Shown here: positions 16,929 through 25,245 of the stretch, piece by piece
Numbering within the stretch: the stretch's first letter is position 1
Layout: each line of letters starts with the position of its first letter
Source of the DNA: an uncultured Alphaproteobacteria bacterium
Lineage (GTDB): Bacteria; Pseudomonadota; Alphaproteobacteria; RF32; CAG-239
Direction: 5' to 3'
NCBI GenBank assembly: GCA_944390265.1
Contig: CALXPK010000025.1
Coordinates: forward strand, 1-33,143
DNA: 33,143 bases
Position numbers and translations under genes: made by a program
Notes under the pieces: generated by a model
Databases searched by the model: none
Told to the model about the DNA's origin: nothing
What the model saw: the letters and a program-made list of their open reading frames with translations, nothing else

Positions 16929-16958
16929 AAAAAAAGCCCCCGTCAGAACGACAGGGGC
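16929..16958 (-). terminator. Intrinsic terminator after flgE
   Basis: On the minus strand a 9-bp stem (arms 958-950 and 944-936 within 16xxx, one G-U pair) with loop GTTCT is followed by seven Ts (16935-16929). It ends the fliK-flgD-flgE unit and separates it from the fliF run. Confidence 0.95.
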
Positions 16959-16991
16959 CAACTTTAGGAAGAATGTTTTTTTACTGCTTTT

Positions 16992-19238
16992 TTAGATTAA
17001 TGATGTCAATTCTTGCAACATTTCATCTGCAGTGGTGATGATTTTGGTTGAGGCCGAATAAGCACGTTGGGTTACAATCATGTTTGAAAATTCGGTGGCC
17101 AAATCTACCGTGGAGGTTTCTAAAGCGTTGCTGCTGATTTCTCCCGCGCCGTCCACACCGGCTTGTTTGAGCAAAGGTTGACCTGAGGCATCGGTTTCTA
17201 TCCATGCGTTACCGGTCAAAGCGCTCATGCCGTTCGGGTTGGTGAAGGTGGCCAGCGGCAAAATGGCAATCGGTCTGGTTTCACCGTTGTCAAACAAAGC
17301 CGTTACCACACCGTTTTCGTTCACGGTTACGCCGGAATAGCTACCGAACTTGGCACCGTCTTGCTTGATGTAGTTGGTGGTGAAACTGCCGGCCAGGTTG
17401 GTCAAGCCATCGGTGGTGCCGGTGTTGCCCATGCTCAATTTGACCGTGGTACCGTTGCCGACACTGCCGTCCATGTTTTGCGCACCGTTGGCCCATTGAA
17501 TGGCCATGTCTTCAACATAGAAATATTTTGGGGTACCATCTGAATTGAAACGTACGGCCGGTACCATCGAGCCTTGCTCAATGTCCAAATCGTTGGTCAG
17601 GAAGCTATCGGAAATGGTGTATTCGGCATTGGCTACATTGGCACCTTCAACCCAAGCGCCGCCATCATTTCTCAATTCTCCGACAACACCGCCCAAGTTA
17701 TTCATGTTAACGGTGATATCGCCACCGGTTGAGCTCGGCATAATCTCCAAGCTACTGCCGCTGGCTACAAATCTGTCCGGTTCGGTAATATTGGCCTTAA
17801 TGGCACTTTGAATCAAACTGACCAATTTGACCGTATCAATTTTTCCGTCAACGGTTGCCTGAGATAAGTCAATTTTTGTGGAATCGGCCGGTGTATTGGC
17901 AACAAAAGTGAATGTTGTACCGTTGATGGTAAACGTATTATTGGTATAATCACCTGGCGTGGTTGACGTGAAGTCAAAACGTGCGGTATTTTTAATATCC
18001 GAATCAATTGCCGGAATTTGGAAGATACCGGTCGGAATACCGGTTGCCAAAACCGGATTGACGGCAGATTGCACGCAGGCTTGCGTTTTGCTGGCATCAA
18101 TGGTCAGAGCGGCACCGGCTTGCGATTGGACAATTTGGATAGAATCGCTATCGGCACTGAATCTGCCGGCACCGGGCATGTTGGCCTGAATGGCATCATT
18201 GAACGCATTGATAAAATCGGTCAATGATGTGATACCGTCTTGAATATCCACTTTGATGTGAACATTATCGGCATCACCCACAGGGGCCGCCGTAGCGGTG
18301 TTCAAAAAGTCAAAAATATAATTGGTTCCGGTGCTTTGATCGGTGATGGTGATGCTGGAGCCGTTGGCCGGAATGGTTTTGAACTCCAACTGACCGGCGG
18401 CAAAGTAAACATCATCGGCTCCGCCGTCGCTTACTTCTTTGTTGCCGGTTAAAATGATGTTGGCTGCGCCGGAGGGCATATCTACAGACATGCCCCAAGA
18501 GTTGGTGCTCTCTTTGATGAAGTTGATGCTGAGGTTGCTGGAGTTGCCCAAACTATCATAAATCAAAGCAGAAATTGAACGATAGCCGCCGGCATCCGGA
18601 GATGTGGGATCATAAATCGGGTCATCGGCCGGCAAGTTGGCGCCGAAGCTCACTTGTTGGGTCGGGGTTGCGGTACCGCCGATGGTGGCCAGGTTAATCG
18701 GCTTTAAGTTCTTGCTATCTACAATATTGTCGTTGATATATACGGTTGAACCATCCGTATCATAATAGGCTTTCATATATGTTACACCGCCGATTTCAAT
18801 GGTGCTTGCTGTCGGCGTACCATCCCAAGGCAACAAAGACCAACCTTGCGCATAAAAGCCACCGGTGTTTTTCAAATATCCGGTTGTATCAATACGGAAA
18901 TCTCCGGCGCGTGTATAGGCCCAAGCATCACCTTCTTGCGGGTTGGCTGCTTGGTTTACAACAAAATAACCGCTTCCGGAAACGGCAATGGCCGTAGATG
19001 ATGAGGTCGAGGACAATAAACCTTGTACATCTACACCTTGCTTGGACACAGGTTGCACACCGCCCGGTGAATAAAAGTTTGATGATGTTTGTTTTGTTAC
19101 CAAAGTTTGGAAAGAAACACTTGTTCCTTTATAACCAATGGTATTTACGTTTGAGATATTATCGGAAATTGCACCCATTGCATTGGACTGGGCGGCCATT
19201 CCCGAAATACCCGATTGCATTGCTCCAAATAAACTCAT
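16992..19238 (-). CDS. flgE: FlgE, flagellar hook protein (long form)
   Basis: This 748-aa protein is the hook subunit. The N-terminal rod/hook domain starts MSLFGAMQSGISGMAAQSN, with the family motif around DNISNVNTIGYKG (about 27-39). The C-terminal helix contains SNMIVTQRAYSASTKIITTADEMLQ (about 718-742). The middle is much longer than in enteric FlgE (about 400 aa) and appears to hold repeated beta-rich domains with TFTINGTTFTF-like strands; long alphaproteobacterial hook proteins are common. AGGAG precedes the start. It follows flgD by 25 bp and ends before a strong terminator, as the last gene of the sigma-54-driven unit. Confidence 0.96.
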   Translation of the reverse strand: MSLFGAMQSGISGMAAQSNAMGAISDNISNVNTIGYKGTSVSFQTLVTKQTSSNFYSPGGVQPVSKQGVDVQGLLSSTSSSTAIAVSGSGYFVVNQAANPQEGDAWAYTRAGDFRIDTTGYLKNTGGFYAQGWSLLPWDGTPTASTIEIGGVTYMKAYYDTDGSTVYINDNIVDSKNLKPINLATIGGTATPTQQVSFGANLPADDPIYDPTSPDAGGYRSISALIYDSLGNSSNLSINFIKESTNSWGMSVDMPSGAANIILTGNKEVSDGGADDVYFAAGQLEFKTIPANGSSITITDQSTGTNYIFDFLNTATAAPVGDADNVHIKVDIQDGITSLTDFINAFNDAIQANMPGAGRFSADSDSIQIVQSQAGAALTIDASKTQACVQSAVNPVLATGIPTGIFQIPAIDSDIKNTARFDFTSTTPGDYTNNTFTINGTTFTFVANTPADSTKIDLSQATVDGKIDTVKLVSLIQSAIKANITEPDRFVASGSSLEIMPSSTGGDITVNMNNLGGVVGELRNDGGAWVEGANVANAEYTISDSFLTNDLDIEQGSMVPAVRFNSDGTPKYFYVEDMAIQWANGAQNMDGSVGNGTTVKLSMGNTGTTDGLTNLAGSFTTNYIKQDGAKFGSYSGVTVNENGVVTALFDNGETRPIAILPLATFTNPNGMSALTGNAWIETDASGQPLLKQAGVDGAGEISSNALETSTVDLATEFSNMIVTQRAYSASTKIITTADEMLQELTSLI

Positions 19239-19263
19239 TTTTCTTCTCCTAAAGTTTCTTTAA

Positions 19264-20052
19264 TTATATGGTGGAATAACTTTGGGTTTCTTCCTCAGAC
19301 GGGGTTTCTTCTTCACCTTCGGCATTATCGCCGTCCCCTGCTCCTTGACCTCCCGTAGAAGGTGTTTTATCAAAATAGTCATCATTGCGGATGGTCACAA
19401 TATCACCCAGTTGGGCGGTGACGGCATCTCCCAGACCAACGTAAACATTGTTTTGGTCGCTGGCCACGCCGGTCACTTTGCCAAAAATCGTGGTGGTGAC
19501 GGATGCGGCCGAATCTCCTTCCGGAACCGTGGTCGAAACCGAAATTTGATAAGCGCCGTCTTCCAAAAGATTGCCGTTGGAATCTTTACCATCCCAGTTA
19601 AACTCGTGGGTGCCGGAAGTTTTTTCTCCGCTTTGCGTGTAGACAATTTTTCCGGTCATGTCTTTGACGACAATGGTGGTAGACAACACGTCTTTGTCCA
19701 AAGTATAGGTGGCTTTGGCCTTGCTGCCCTCAAGCGGCATCACATCGCCCAAAACCTGAACCGTTTTGCCGATATATGACACGGCTTGTGCACCCAAATT
19801 GGCGATGCTCAAAGACATTATGGTATCCAATTTCTCATTGGTTTGGATGGCTTGCTCGACTGATGAATATTGTACCAACTGGTTGGTAAACTCGGCCGTA
19901 TCCATCGGATCCATCGGATCTTGATATTTCAACTGCGTGGTCAACAGCTGCAAAAAAGTGTTCATATCGGCTGAAAGCTGTTGCGAACTTGCATTGGTTG
20001 AGCTGGTTCCGTTGGTATAATATCCGGTAATTCCACTAATATCTGTTGTCAT
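19264..20052 (-). CDS. flgD: FlgD, hook-assembly scaffold (cap)
   Basis: This 262-aa protein is the temporary cap on which FlgE polymerises. The conserved N-terminal block DMNTFLQLLTTQLKYQDPMDPMDTAEF (about 29-55) and the QLVQYSSVEQAIQTNEKL segment are clear. The FlgD Ig-like and tudor-like domains follow (about 80-220; FNWDGKDSNGNLLEDGAYQI). The last 35 residues form an acidic Gly/Glu-rich tail not usual in the family. GAGGAG lies 7 nt before the start. The gene lies between fliK and flgE with gaps of 19 and 25 bp. Confidence 0.96.
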   Translation of the reverse strand: MTTDISGITGYYTNGTSSTNASSQQLSADMNTFLQLLTTQLKYQDPMDPMDTAEFTNQLVQYSSVEQAIQTNEKLDTIMSLSIANLGAQAVSYIGKTVQVLGDVMPLEGSKAKATYTLDKDVLSTTIVVKDMTGKIVYTQSGEKTSGTHEFNWDGKDSNGNLLEDGAYQISVSTTVPEGDSAASVTTTIFGKVTGVASDQNNVYVGLGDAVTAQLGDIVTIRNDDYFDKTPSTGGQGAGDGDNAEGEEETPSEEETQSYSTI

Positions 20053-20071
20053 GGCTTTTCTCCTCTAAAGT

Positions 20072-21709
20072 CTATACTCTGATGTTTAATCCGGTTTCTG
20101 CGGACCAGTTCTGATTGGCGGCTTCTGCCGTTATCACATCCGAATTGGCTTCTTGTTCAAAGACTTTGCCAATAAAATTGCGAAGTTGGTCATTTTGACC
20201 CTGAGCCTGATTTCCTTCATTGCGGAAACTAAAGCTCAAACTGTTGCCGTCGGTCTGGAAACCGGCATCATTGAAGGCTTTTTCCAAAACTTGCGCATCT
20301 CGCTGCAAGGCTTCCATGGTTTCCGGACGGCTGGAGATGATGTGGGCTTGCAATTTGCCGTTTTTGATTTGCATTTTGATTTCAATGTGACCAAGCTCTT
20401 CCGGTTTGAGGCGGACTTCTATGGTGTCCACACCTTTTACCGCAGACTTGGTGATGTTGACTTTAACTTGTTCTACGGCTTCTTTGCTCATGCCTTTATA
20501 CACATCATTTAAGCTGGTTTGGTTGCTCTTGCCGGCATTTTCGGCTTTGGCGGCGGCAACAAACTCGGCCCCGCTCATAATGCTTTGGCCGGCATTTGCC
20601 GCTGATGAGACTTGTTTAACATCGGTCACGGCCATATTCTGCACTGCAGAATTGTTCTCTTCGGCAAAATTTGCCGCATTGGGCGCAAGTGCCGCCGTGA
20701 GGTTGACTGCGGTTTTATTTTGCACGCTTGCCGATGTTGATAAATTTTGTGATGTTGTCGGCTGACTTTCTTTTGGCATTTCCGCCTCTGCCGTTTCTTG
20801 AAGCGACAAGGCGTCTTTTACCAAACCCTTGGTATCGGTATAGGAAATTTTTTCCTCTTTGACGGTCCAATCAATTTTGACGTTTTTATCTGCCAAGGCA
20901 TCGGCTTGTTCAAGACTTTCTTCCGAAACAGAATCCGGTGCGGTCAAAATTTCTTCAAAATCGGAAATATTTTGGGTTTGTACATTCTTTTTATCTGCCG
21001 GCAGTGTTTTGGCGGCCGAAAGCTCCATCTGCGGAAGTTCTTCTGCCGCTTCAAAAGAGTCAACCTGTTGCAAATCGGCCATTTTTTGAGCTAACTCAGC
21101 TCCGCTGATTTGGATGGTTTCCTGAGTTTGCGGATTGATGATTTGCAAGCTCTCTTTTCCCGACAAATTTTCTGCCGTTAAGTTGGCCAAAGACAAGATA
21201 TTGCCGTTTTCATCCATCACCTGAACTTTTCCGGAAAGAATATCTTCCGCAAGCGTATCACCGGCATCAGTATTTTGCTCCAGCAGAGCTTGTGTTTGCG
21301 CCGCAAACTGCGGAACAACGGCATCTATTGTTTTTTGGTCGGCAGATTTGTCTTCTTCCTCATTTTTTTCATCAGAGGCTTTATCATCTTCTTTTGCCTC
21401 TTTTTCGACTTTGGAATCTTTTTTATCGGTTGTTTTTTCTTCCTTATCTACCTTATTTTCTTTTTTCGGCGTTTCTTCTTTTTCTTTGACCTGTTCTTTT
21501 TTATTATCGGCTTTATCATTTGCAAAAGTTGCTTTGGAATCGTTGTTGACGGCAATCGAACTATCCGAATCGGCAAAAAGGGCATCTGACGTATTTTTTT
21601 CCAGCAAGCCGGCAAAGCTCCCGGAATCAGAGCCGATAAAGTTGGTTTGCGATATCAACTTATTAAACTGTGCAACAACGCTCATTTTATTTAATTCATT
21701 TATATCCAT
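20072..21709 (-). CDS. fliK: FliK, flagellar hook-length control protein
   Basis: This 545-aa protein measures hook length and switches export specificity. The N-terminal and middle parts are disordered, with a Lys/Glu-rich stretch (about 75-125). The C-terminal domain (about 410-500) is the Flg_hook domain: VDTIEVRLKPEELGHIEIKM followed by LQAHIISSRPETMEALQRD. It heads the fliK-flgD-flgE unit behind a -24/-12 promoter. I place the start at 21709 because AGGA lies 8 nt upstream of that ATG; an ATG three codons earlier lies almost on top of the AGGA and is less likely. Confidence 0.93.
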   Translation of the reverse strand: MDINELNKMSVVAQFNKLISQTNFIGSDSGSFAGLLEKNTSDALFADSDSSIAVNNDSKATFANDKADNKKEQVKEKEETPKKENKVDKEEKTTDKKDSKVEKEAKEDDKASDEKNEEEDKSADQKTIDAVVPQFAAQTQALLEQNTDAGDTLAEDILSGKVQVMDENGNILSLANLTAENLSGKESLQIINPQTQETIQISGAELAQKMADLQQVDSFEAAEELPQMELSAAKTLPADKKNVQTQNISDFEEILTAPDSVSEESLEQADALADKNVKIDWTVKEEKISYTDTKGLVKDALSLQETAEAEMPKESQPTTSQNLSTSASVQNKTAVNLTAALAPNAANFAEENNSAVQNMAVTDVKQVSSAANAGQSIMSGAEFVAAAKAENAGKSNQTSLNDVYKGMSKEAVEQVKVNITKSAVKGVDTIEVRLKPEELGHIEIKMQIKNGKLQAHIISSRPETMEALQRDAQVLEKAFNDAGFQTDGNSLSFSFRNEGNQAQGQNDQLRNFIGKVFEQEANSDVITAEAANQNWSAETGLNIRV

Positions 21710-21749
21710 CTTTTTCATCCTAACAAATGATTAGCCTTTCCACATCTAT

Positions 21750-21764
21750 GCAAAATGCGTGCCA
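21750..21764 (-). promoter_or_regulatory. Sigma-54 (-24/-12) promoter of fliK-flgD-flgE
   Basis: On the minus strand TGGCAC (21764-21759), five bases and TTGC (21753-21750) give TGGCACGCATTTTGC. This matches the TGGCAC-N5-TTGC consensus at every fixed position. The predicted start lies about 30 nt before the fliK start codon. FlbD, encoded at 11609-12949, is the likely activator. Confidence 0.92.
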
Positions 21765-21775
21765 AAAAAAACAGA

Positions 21776-21808
21776 TATAAAAAAAGAGGATTCTTTTGAA
21801 CCCTCTTT
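21776..21808 (-). terminator. Intrinsic terminator after flaF
   Basis: On the minus strand an 11-bp stem (AAAGAGGGTTC with GAATCCTCTTT, one G-U pair) with an AAAA loop is followed by a run of Ts. It lies 21 nt after the flaF stop and just upstream of the sigma-54 promoter. Confidence 0.92.
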
Positions 21809-21829
21809 ATATTTATTTTGCAAAAAGTT

Positions 21830-22222
21830 TTATTCCGATTTTTGCGTTTCGTTTTGCGCGTTTGGTTTTTCGGCCAAACCGCGGGCTATGTGCATATTGA
21901 TATTTATCAGCACGTCCAAACTTTCCGGCTTGGGATTGGCCATAATATCCAAGGTTCGTTGAAAAACAAACATTGACAAGGACAACAAATTTTGGCGCAA
22001 TTCAAGCGGCTGCGGCGATGAATTATCTCCCATGGCTCCGGCTATGATTGTCCACAAACGACGATTTTTTTCCAGAGCTTCATCCAGGTCACCGCTCTTT
22101 TGTTCCCAATTTTCTTTGATTTGATTGAGGCTTGCGGCTGCTTTTATCAGCGCTCGAGTCTCAAGCTCAATCTGACTCATTCCGGAAACTTCTGTTTCGG
22201 CATACCTTTGAGATATATTCAT
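21830..22222 (-). CDS. flaF: FlaF, flagellin synthesis regulator
   Basis: This 130-aa protein matches FlaF, an alphaproteobacterial protein needed for flagellin production or export. The recognisable parts are the central RRLWTIIAGAMGD (about 54-66), LRQNLLSLSMFVFQRTLD (about 76-93), and the C-terminal LININMHIARGLAEK segment. In Caulobacter it acts opposite FlbT on flagellin. Here it stands alone, with no flbT or flagellin gene beside it. GAGGGAG precedes the start. It is divergent from the solute-binding gene at 22338; no -24/-12 motif is visible in the 115-bp spacer. Confidence 0.9.
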   Translation of the reverse strand: MNISQRYAETEVSGMSQIELETRALIKAAASLNQIKENWEQKSGDLDEALEKNRRLWTIIAGAMGDNSSPQPLELRQNLLSLSMFVFQRTLDIMANPKPESLDVLININMHIARGLAEKPNAQNETQKSE

Positions 22223-22337
22223 TTTCTCCCTCTAAAAAAATATTAACTCCAACATATCTAAAATCTTTTTTAACATTATTTGGTTAAATTATTATAAAGA
22301 GACAGATTTATTATATAATATTTTAAGGTCAAAAGCA

Positions 22338-23213
22338 ATGAATAAGCCTTTTTTTATACTTTGTTGTTCTTTCTTGTGTTTTTTGTGTTTTGAGGCACCG
22401 GCTCAGATGAAAAACGTGACCAACCAAACCAAAAACACCGAAACAATTTTTGTTACCGGATATATGAATTATCCTCCTTTCGGCTATATTGAAGAATATC
22501 GGCGCGATAAGTTGGACAAAACAAGATATGCCTATCATTCCATTTTTGACGGCGTGATGGATGAGCTCAAACAAAACAGCAATCTCAAACTGACTTATTT
22601 ATATTCACCCGATGCTTCCGAAGACCAATTTTTGGAAGATATTAATTCCGGCAAAACCGATATTTTTCTCGGCGTTTATTATGACACGCAAAAATTTCAG
22701 CGAACCGAGCTGGTTTATCCTTCCCTCATCAATAATCCGGTGATTGTTATCACGCTGCCGGAAATGGCGGAAAAAATCGGCAATTTGGCAGAGCTCAAAC
22801 AGTTGAAAGGAGCCATCTGCACCCAAGAGCGCCTCTCCGATTATGTTTCCAAACAGCTTAAAGATTATTCTTTGGAATATGTCGATACGCCTTTAGAAAT
22901 GTTCCAAAAACTTTATACCGGTGAGGTGGATTATGTTTTTGCCACCCAATATTTCGGCATTATTGAAGCGGCCAAACTCGGCATTCGCAAACAGCTGAGC
23001 TTTTCTAAACAAATTATTTGGAATATGCCGGTTTTTATCGGGGTTTCACAACTTTCCAAAAGCCGCAAATTTTTGGTGCAAAAACTTTCTTCTTATTCCG
23101 AAAACCCGCTTAATCGTCAAAAAATTGAGAAAAGACTGCAAGATTTGATTTATGATATTGAGCTCAAAAATCAGGGATTGATTTCTCCCGTCTTTGTCAA
23201 AAAAGAAAATTGA
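22338..23213 (+). CDS. Periplasmic solute-binding protein-like, family 3
   Basis: This 291-aa protein has a signal peptide (about residues 1-22, cleavage after APA). A periplasmic binding-protein fold of the amino-acid (SBP_bac_3) type follows: TIFVTGYMNYPPFGYIEE as the first strand, a domain-swap region around FRTELVYPSLIN-like residues, and LYTGEVDYVFATQYFG in the second lobe. AAGG precedes the ATG, and a perfect TATAAT occurs at 22314-22319. No ABC permease or ATPase gene is adjacent, so it is an orphan; it may feed a transporter elsewhere or act as a sensor-like protein. The ligand cannot be told. Confidence 0.8.
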   Translation: MNKPFFILCCSFLCFLCFEAPAQMKNVTNQTKNTETIFVTGYMNYPPFGYIEEYRRDKLDKTRYAYHSIFDGVMDELKQNSNLKLTYLYSPDASEDQFLEDINSGKTDIFLGVYYDTQKFQRTELVYPSLINNPVIVITLPEMAEKIGNLAELKQLKGAICTQERLSDYVSKQLKDYSLEYVDTPLEMFQKLYTGEVDYVFATQYFGIIEAAKLGIRKQLSFSKQIIWNMPVFIGVSQLSKSRKFLVQKLSSYSENPLNRQKIEKRLQDLIYDIELKNQGLISPVFVKKEN

Positions 23214-23232
23214 GTTTCATCCATATCATCTC

Positions 23233-23260
23233 TTGACCTTTTTTCTTAAGTGGATAAAAT
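23233..23260 (+). promoter_or_regulatory. Candidate sigma-70-type promoter of the GST-like gene
   Basis: TTGACC (23233-23238) and TAAAAT (23255-23260) lie 16 nt apart in the 80-bp spacer before the gene at 23294, about 34 nt before its start codon. Confidence 0.55.
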
Positions 23261-23293
23261 TTGGAAAAGTTTGAAAAATTTAGGACATAAAAT

Positions 23294-23959
23294 ATGGTTT
23301 TGTTAATTCAACATCCGGTTTCTCCCCAAAGCCGAAAAATCAGAATCGGTATGAGCGAGAAAAAAATGCTCTTCATTTTACGCAATGAAGATCCCTGGAA
23401 TCTGTCTCAAGATGTTTTCAAACTTAATCCGGCCGGAGATTTGCCGATTTTCTTAAACGACGGCATGGTTTTGTGTGGGCATAATGCCATTATGGAATAT
23501 TTGGAAGAAACCAGCCGCGAAGTCAAACTCATGCCCGAAACCCCGCGTGAACGCGCCGAAGTGCGCCGCTTGACGGAGTGGTTTGATGACAAATTTTATC
23601 GCGAGGTCTATCGCAATATTGTTTATGAAAAAGTGCATAAACGCTTTTCCAAAGGTTTGGCACCGGATTCAAAAATTTTGAAAATCGGTTTGAACAACCT
23701 CAATTTTCATATGGAATATATTGATTGGCTGATTGAGCGCCGCAACTATCTGGCCGGCGAAGAGCTGACTTGGGCCGATATTGCCGCCGCCGCCCATCTT
23801 TCCGTGATTGACTATCTGGGTGATGTGCCTTGGGAAGGTTATCGCAATGCCAAATTGTGGTACTCTAAGATGAAGTCTCGCCCGAGTTTTAAAGATATTC
23901 TCAAAGATAATATTAAAGGAATCTTGCCTTCCAAACATTATGCCGATTTGGATTTTTAG
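23294..23959 (+). CDS. Glutathione S-transferase-family protein
   Basis: This 221-aa protein has an N-terminal thioredoxin-like domain (about 1-75; LLIQHPVSPQSRKIRIGMSEKK and GDLPIFLNDGMVLCGHNAIMEYLEE) and an all-helical C-terminal domain with the conserved LAGEELTWADIAAAAHLSVIDYLG (about 154-177). The Ser/Pro-rich active-site area SPQSRK replaces the usual Cys- or Tyr-centred one. In GSTs that region activates glutathione; the true substrate is unknown. AGGA lies 9 nt upstream of the start. The stop overlaps or abuts the lipoprotein gene that follows, so the two probably form an operon. Confidence 0.9.
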   Translation: MVLLIQHPVSPQSRKIRIGMSEKKMLFILRNEDPWNLSQDVFKLNPAGDLPIFLNDGMVLCGHNAIMEYLEETSREVKLMPETPRERAEVRRLTEWFDDKFYREVYRNIVYEKVHKRFSKGLAPDSKILKIGLNNLNFHMEYIDWLIERRNYLAGEELTWADIAAAAHLSVIDYLGDVPWEGYRNAKLWYSKMKSRPSFKDILKDNIKGILPSKHYADLDF

Positions 23960-23970
23960 TGAGTGTGCCC

Positions 23971-24441
23971 ATGTTGCAAAAGTTGTTTCTGATTTGTTTG
24001 TCTTGTTCTTTGCTCAATGCTTGCAGTTGGTTTGATGATGAACCGCAGGGACAGGTTATCTATCATTGGGCCAAAGAAAATACCGGCGTGCAAAAATTTG
24101 TCAAAGATCATTCCGAATGCCTGCGCGTGGCCGAGCCCACACGCTGGGTGCCCGATGTTTCCAGCTGGTTTTATTCTGAAGAGGCCAAGCTCAACATTCG
24201 TGCCGACTGGCATTCCGGTAAAGGCATTTGGGCAACTTATGTGCCTTATGTCGGGGCGCAACCCCTGATTGTCAACTCTTTGCGCGATGATAGCGAGGTC
24301 AACCCCAAAAAATATCGTCAATGCATGGAAAGCCGCGGCTATTGGCACCGCAATGCCAATATTCCGGAAATTACCAATATTTATGTTTATAAACCGCAAC
24401 GCGTGCTGCAAAACAAACCGTTCGACCCCGGCGATTTATAA
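23971..24441 (+). CDS. Predicted lipoprotein of unknown function
   Basis: This 156-aa protein has a short lipoprotein signal peptide, MLQKLFLICLSCSLLNAC, whose lipobox LNAC puts the lipidated Cys at about residue 18. The rest (YHWAKENTGVQKFVKDHSECLR, ECMESRGYWHR-like) has two conserved-looking Cys residues and many aromatics. No domain is recognised. I chose the ATG at 23971 because it gives a normal signal-peptide N-terminus; a GTG at 23959 overlaps the GST-like stop codon and is an alternative. It probably shares a transcript with the GST-like gene. Its end overlaps the convergent hydrolase by 6 bp. Confidence 0.78.
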   Translation: MLQKLFLICLSCSLLNACSWFDDEPQGQVIYHWAKENTGVQKFVKDHSECLRVAEPTRWVPDVSSWFYSEEAKLNIRADWHSGKGIWATYVPYVGAQPLIVNSLRDDSEVNPKKYRQCMESRGYWHRNANIPEITNIYVYKPQRVLQNKPFDPGDL

Positions 24442-25200
24442 ACCGCAGACCGAAGCCAAAGATTTTTTCATCTCCTTGATATCTTCATCTCGGCCCAGAC
24501 GGTGGTTGCCGCCCTTGATGATTTTGATGACCACGTCTTCTGAGGTGAGGCATTTCATAATCTTGAACGGTTTGTCCGGCAAAACGTTTTTATCTTCGCT
24601 TCCCTGCAAGAGGTGCACCGGACAATTGACGGGCAATTCTCCTTCAAGGAGCAAATTTTCTCTGGCCGTATCAAAAATTTTGGAGGTGAAAATATAGGTA
24701 AAATCTTTCATCGGGAACAAAATTTTGCCTTTTTGCTTCATCTCGGCTTTTTGTGCCGGCGTGAAGATATATTTTTCAATATCAAAAGTGAAATCGGGGG
24801 CTGCCGCCAGGCCAACCACGGCTTTGACACGTTCGGGGCGCTCTTTGGCGGCAAGCAAGCTCAGCCATCCGCCCAGCGAAGATCCCATCATCACCACATC
24901 TCCTTTGACAAGCTCGTCTATCACTTCCAAAACTTGATGCTTCCAGACATTAAAATCAATATTTTCATAATTTTCTTTATCGCTACCGTGGCCGGCAAGT
25001 TCGAATCGGCAGAAGCCCAAATTATTTTCCGCACAAAAGGCTTTCACTTCTTCGGGTTTTCGGCCCCATGGGTCGGAAAAAAGGCCATGAATATATATGA
25101 CGCTTAAATCGGCAGAGTTTTTGTGCGTTTTTGCATATTTTGCTTGGCTTAATTCAATTTTGGCTGTAAATTGTTCTCTAAATGTGTGATTTTGTATCAT
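24436..25200 (-). CDS. Alpha/beta hydrolase, possibly ABHD10/YqiA-like esterase
   Basis: This 254-aa serine hydrolase has the expected features. IYIHGLFSDPWGRK (about 35-48) is the oxyanion region, GSSLGG (about 106-111) holds the nucleophile Ser108, and Asp203 in QGSEDKNV and His233 in GGNHRL complete the triad. The size, single domain and sequence around the nucleophile resemble small esterases such as mitochondrial ABHD10 and bacterial YqiA; the substrate is not known. The ATG at 25200 is the right start. A longer upstream frame on this strand (to 25605) is only the complement of the glycosyltransferase gene. It is divergent from that gene with 45 bp between starts, and its end overlaps the lipoprotein gene by 6 bp. 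Confidence 0.88.
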   Translation of the reverse strand: MIQNHTFREQFTAKIELSQAKYAKTHKNSADLSVIYIHGLFSDPWGRKPEEVKAFCAENNLGFCRFELAGHGSDKENYENIDFNVWKHQVLEVIDELVKGDVVMMGSSLGGWLSLLAAKERPERVKAVVGLAAAPDFTFDIEKYIFTPAQKAEMKQKGKILFPMKDFTYIFTSKIFDTARENLLLEGELPVNCPVHLLQGSEDKNVLPDKPFKIMKCLTSEDVVIKIIKGGNHRLGRDEDIKEMKKSLASVCGL

Positions 25201-25245
25201 ATAAAAACTCCTGATATTGATTTTGACGAGGATTTTAGAAAGAAA

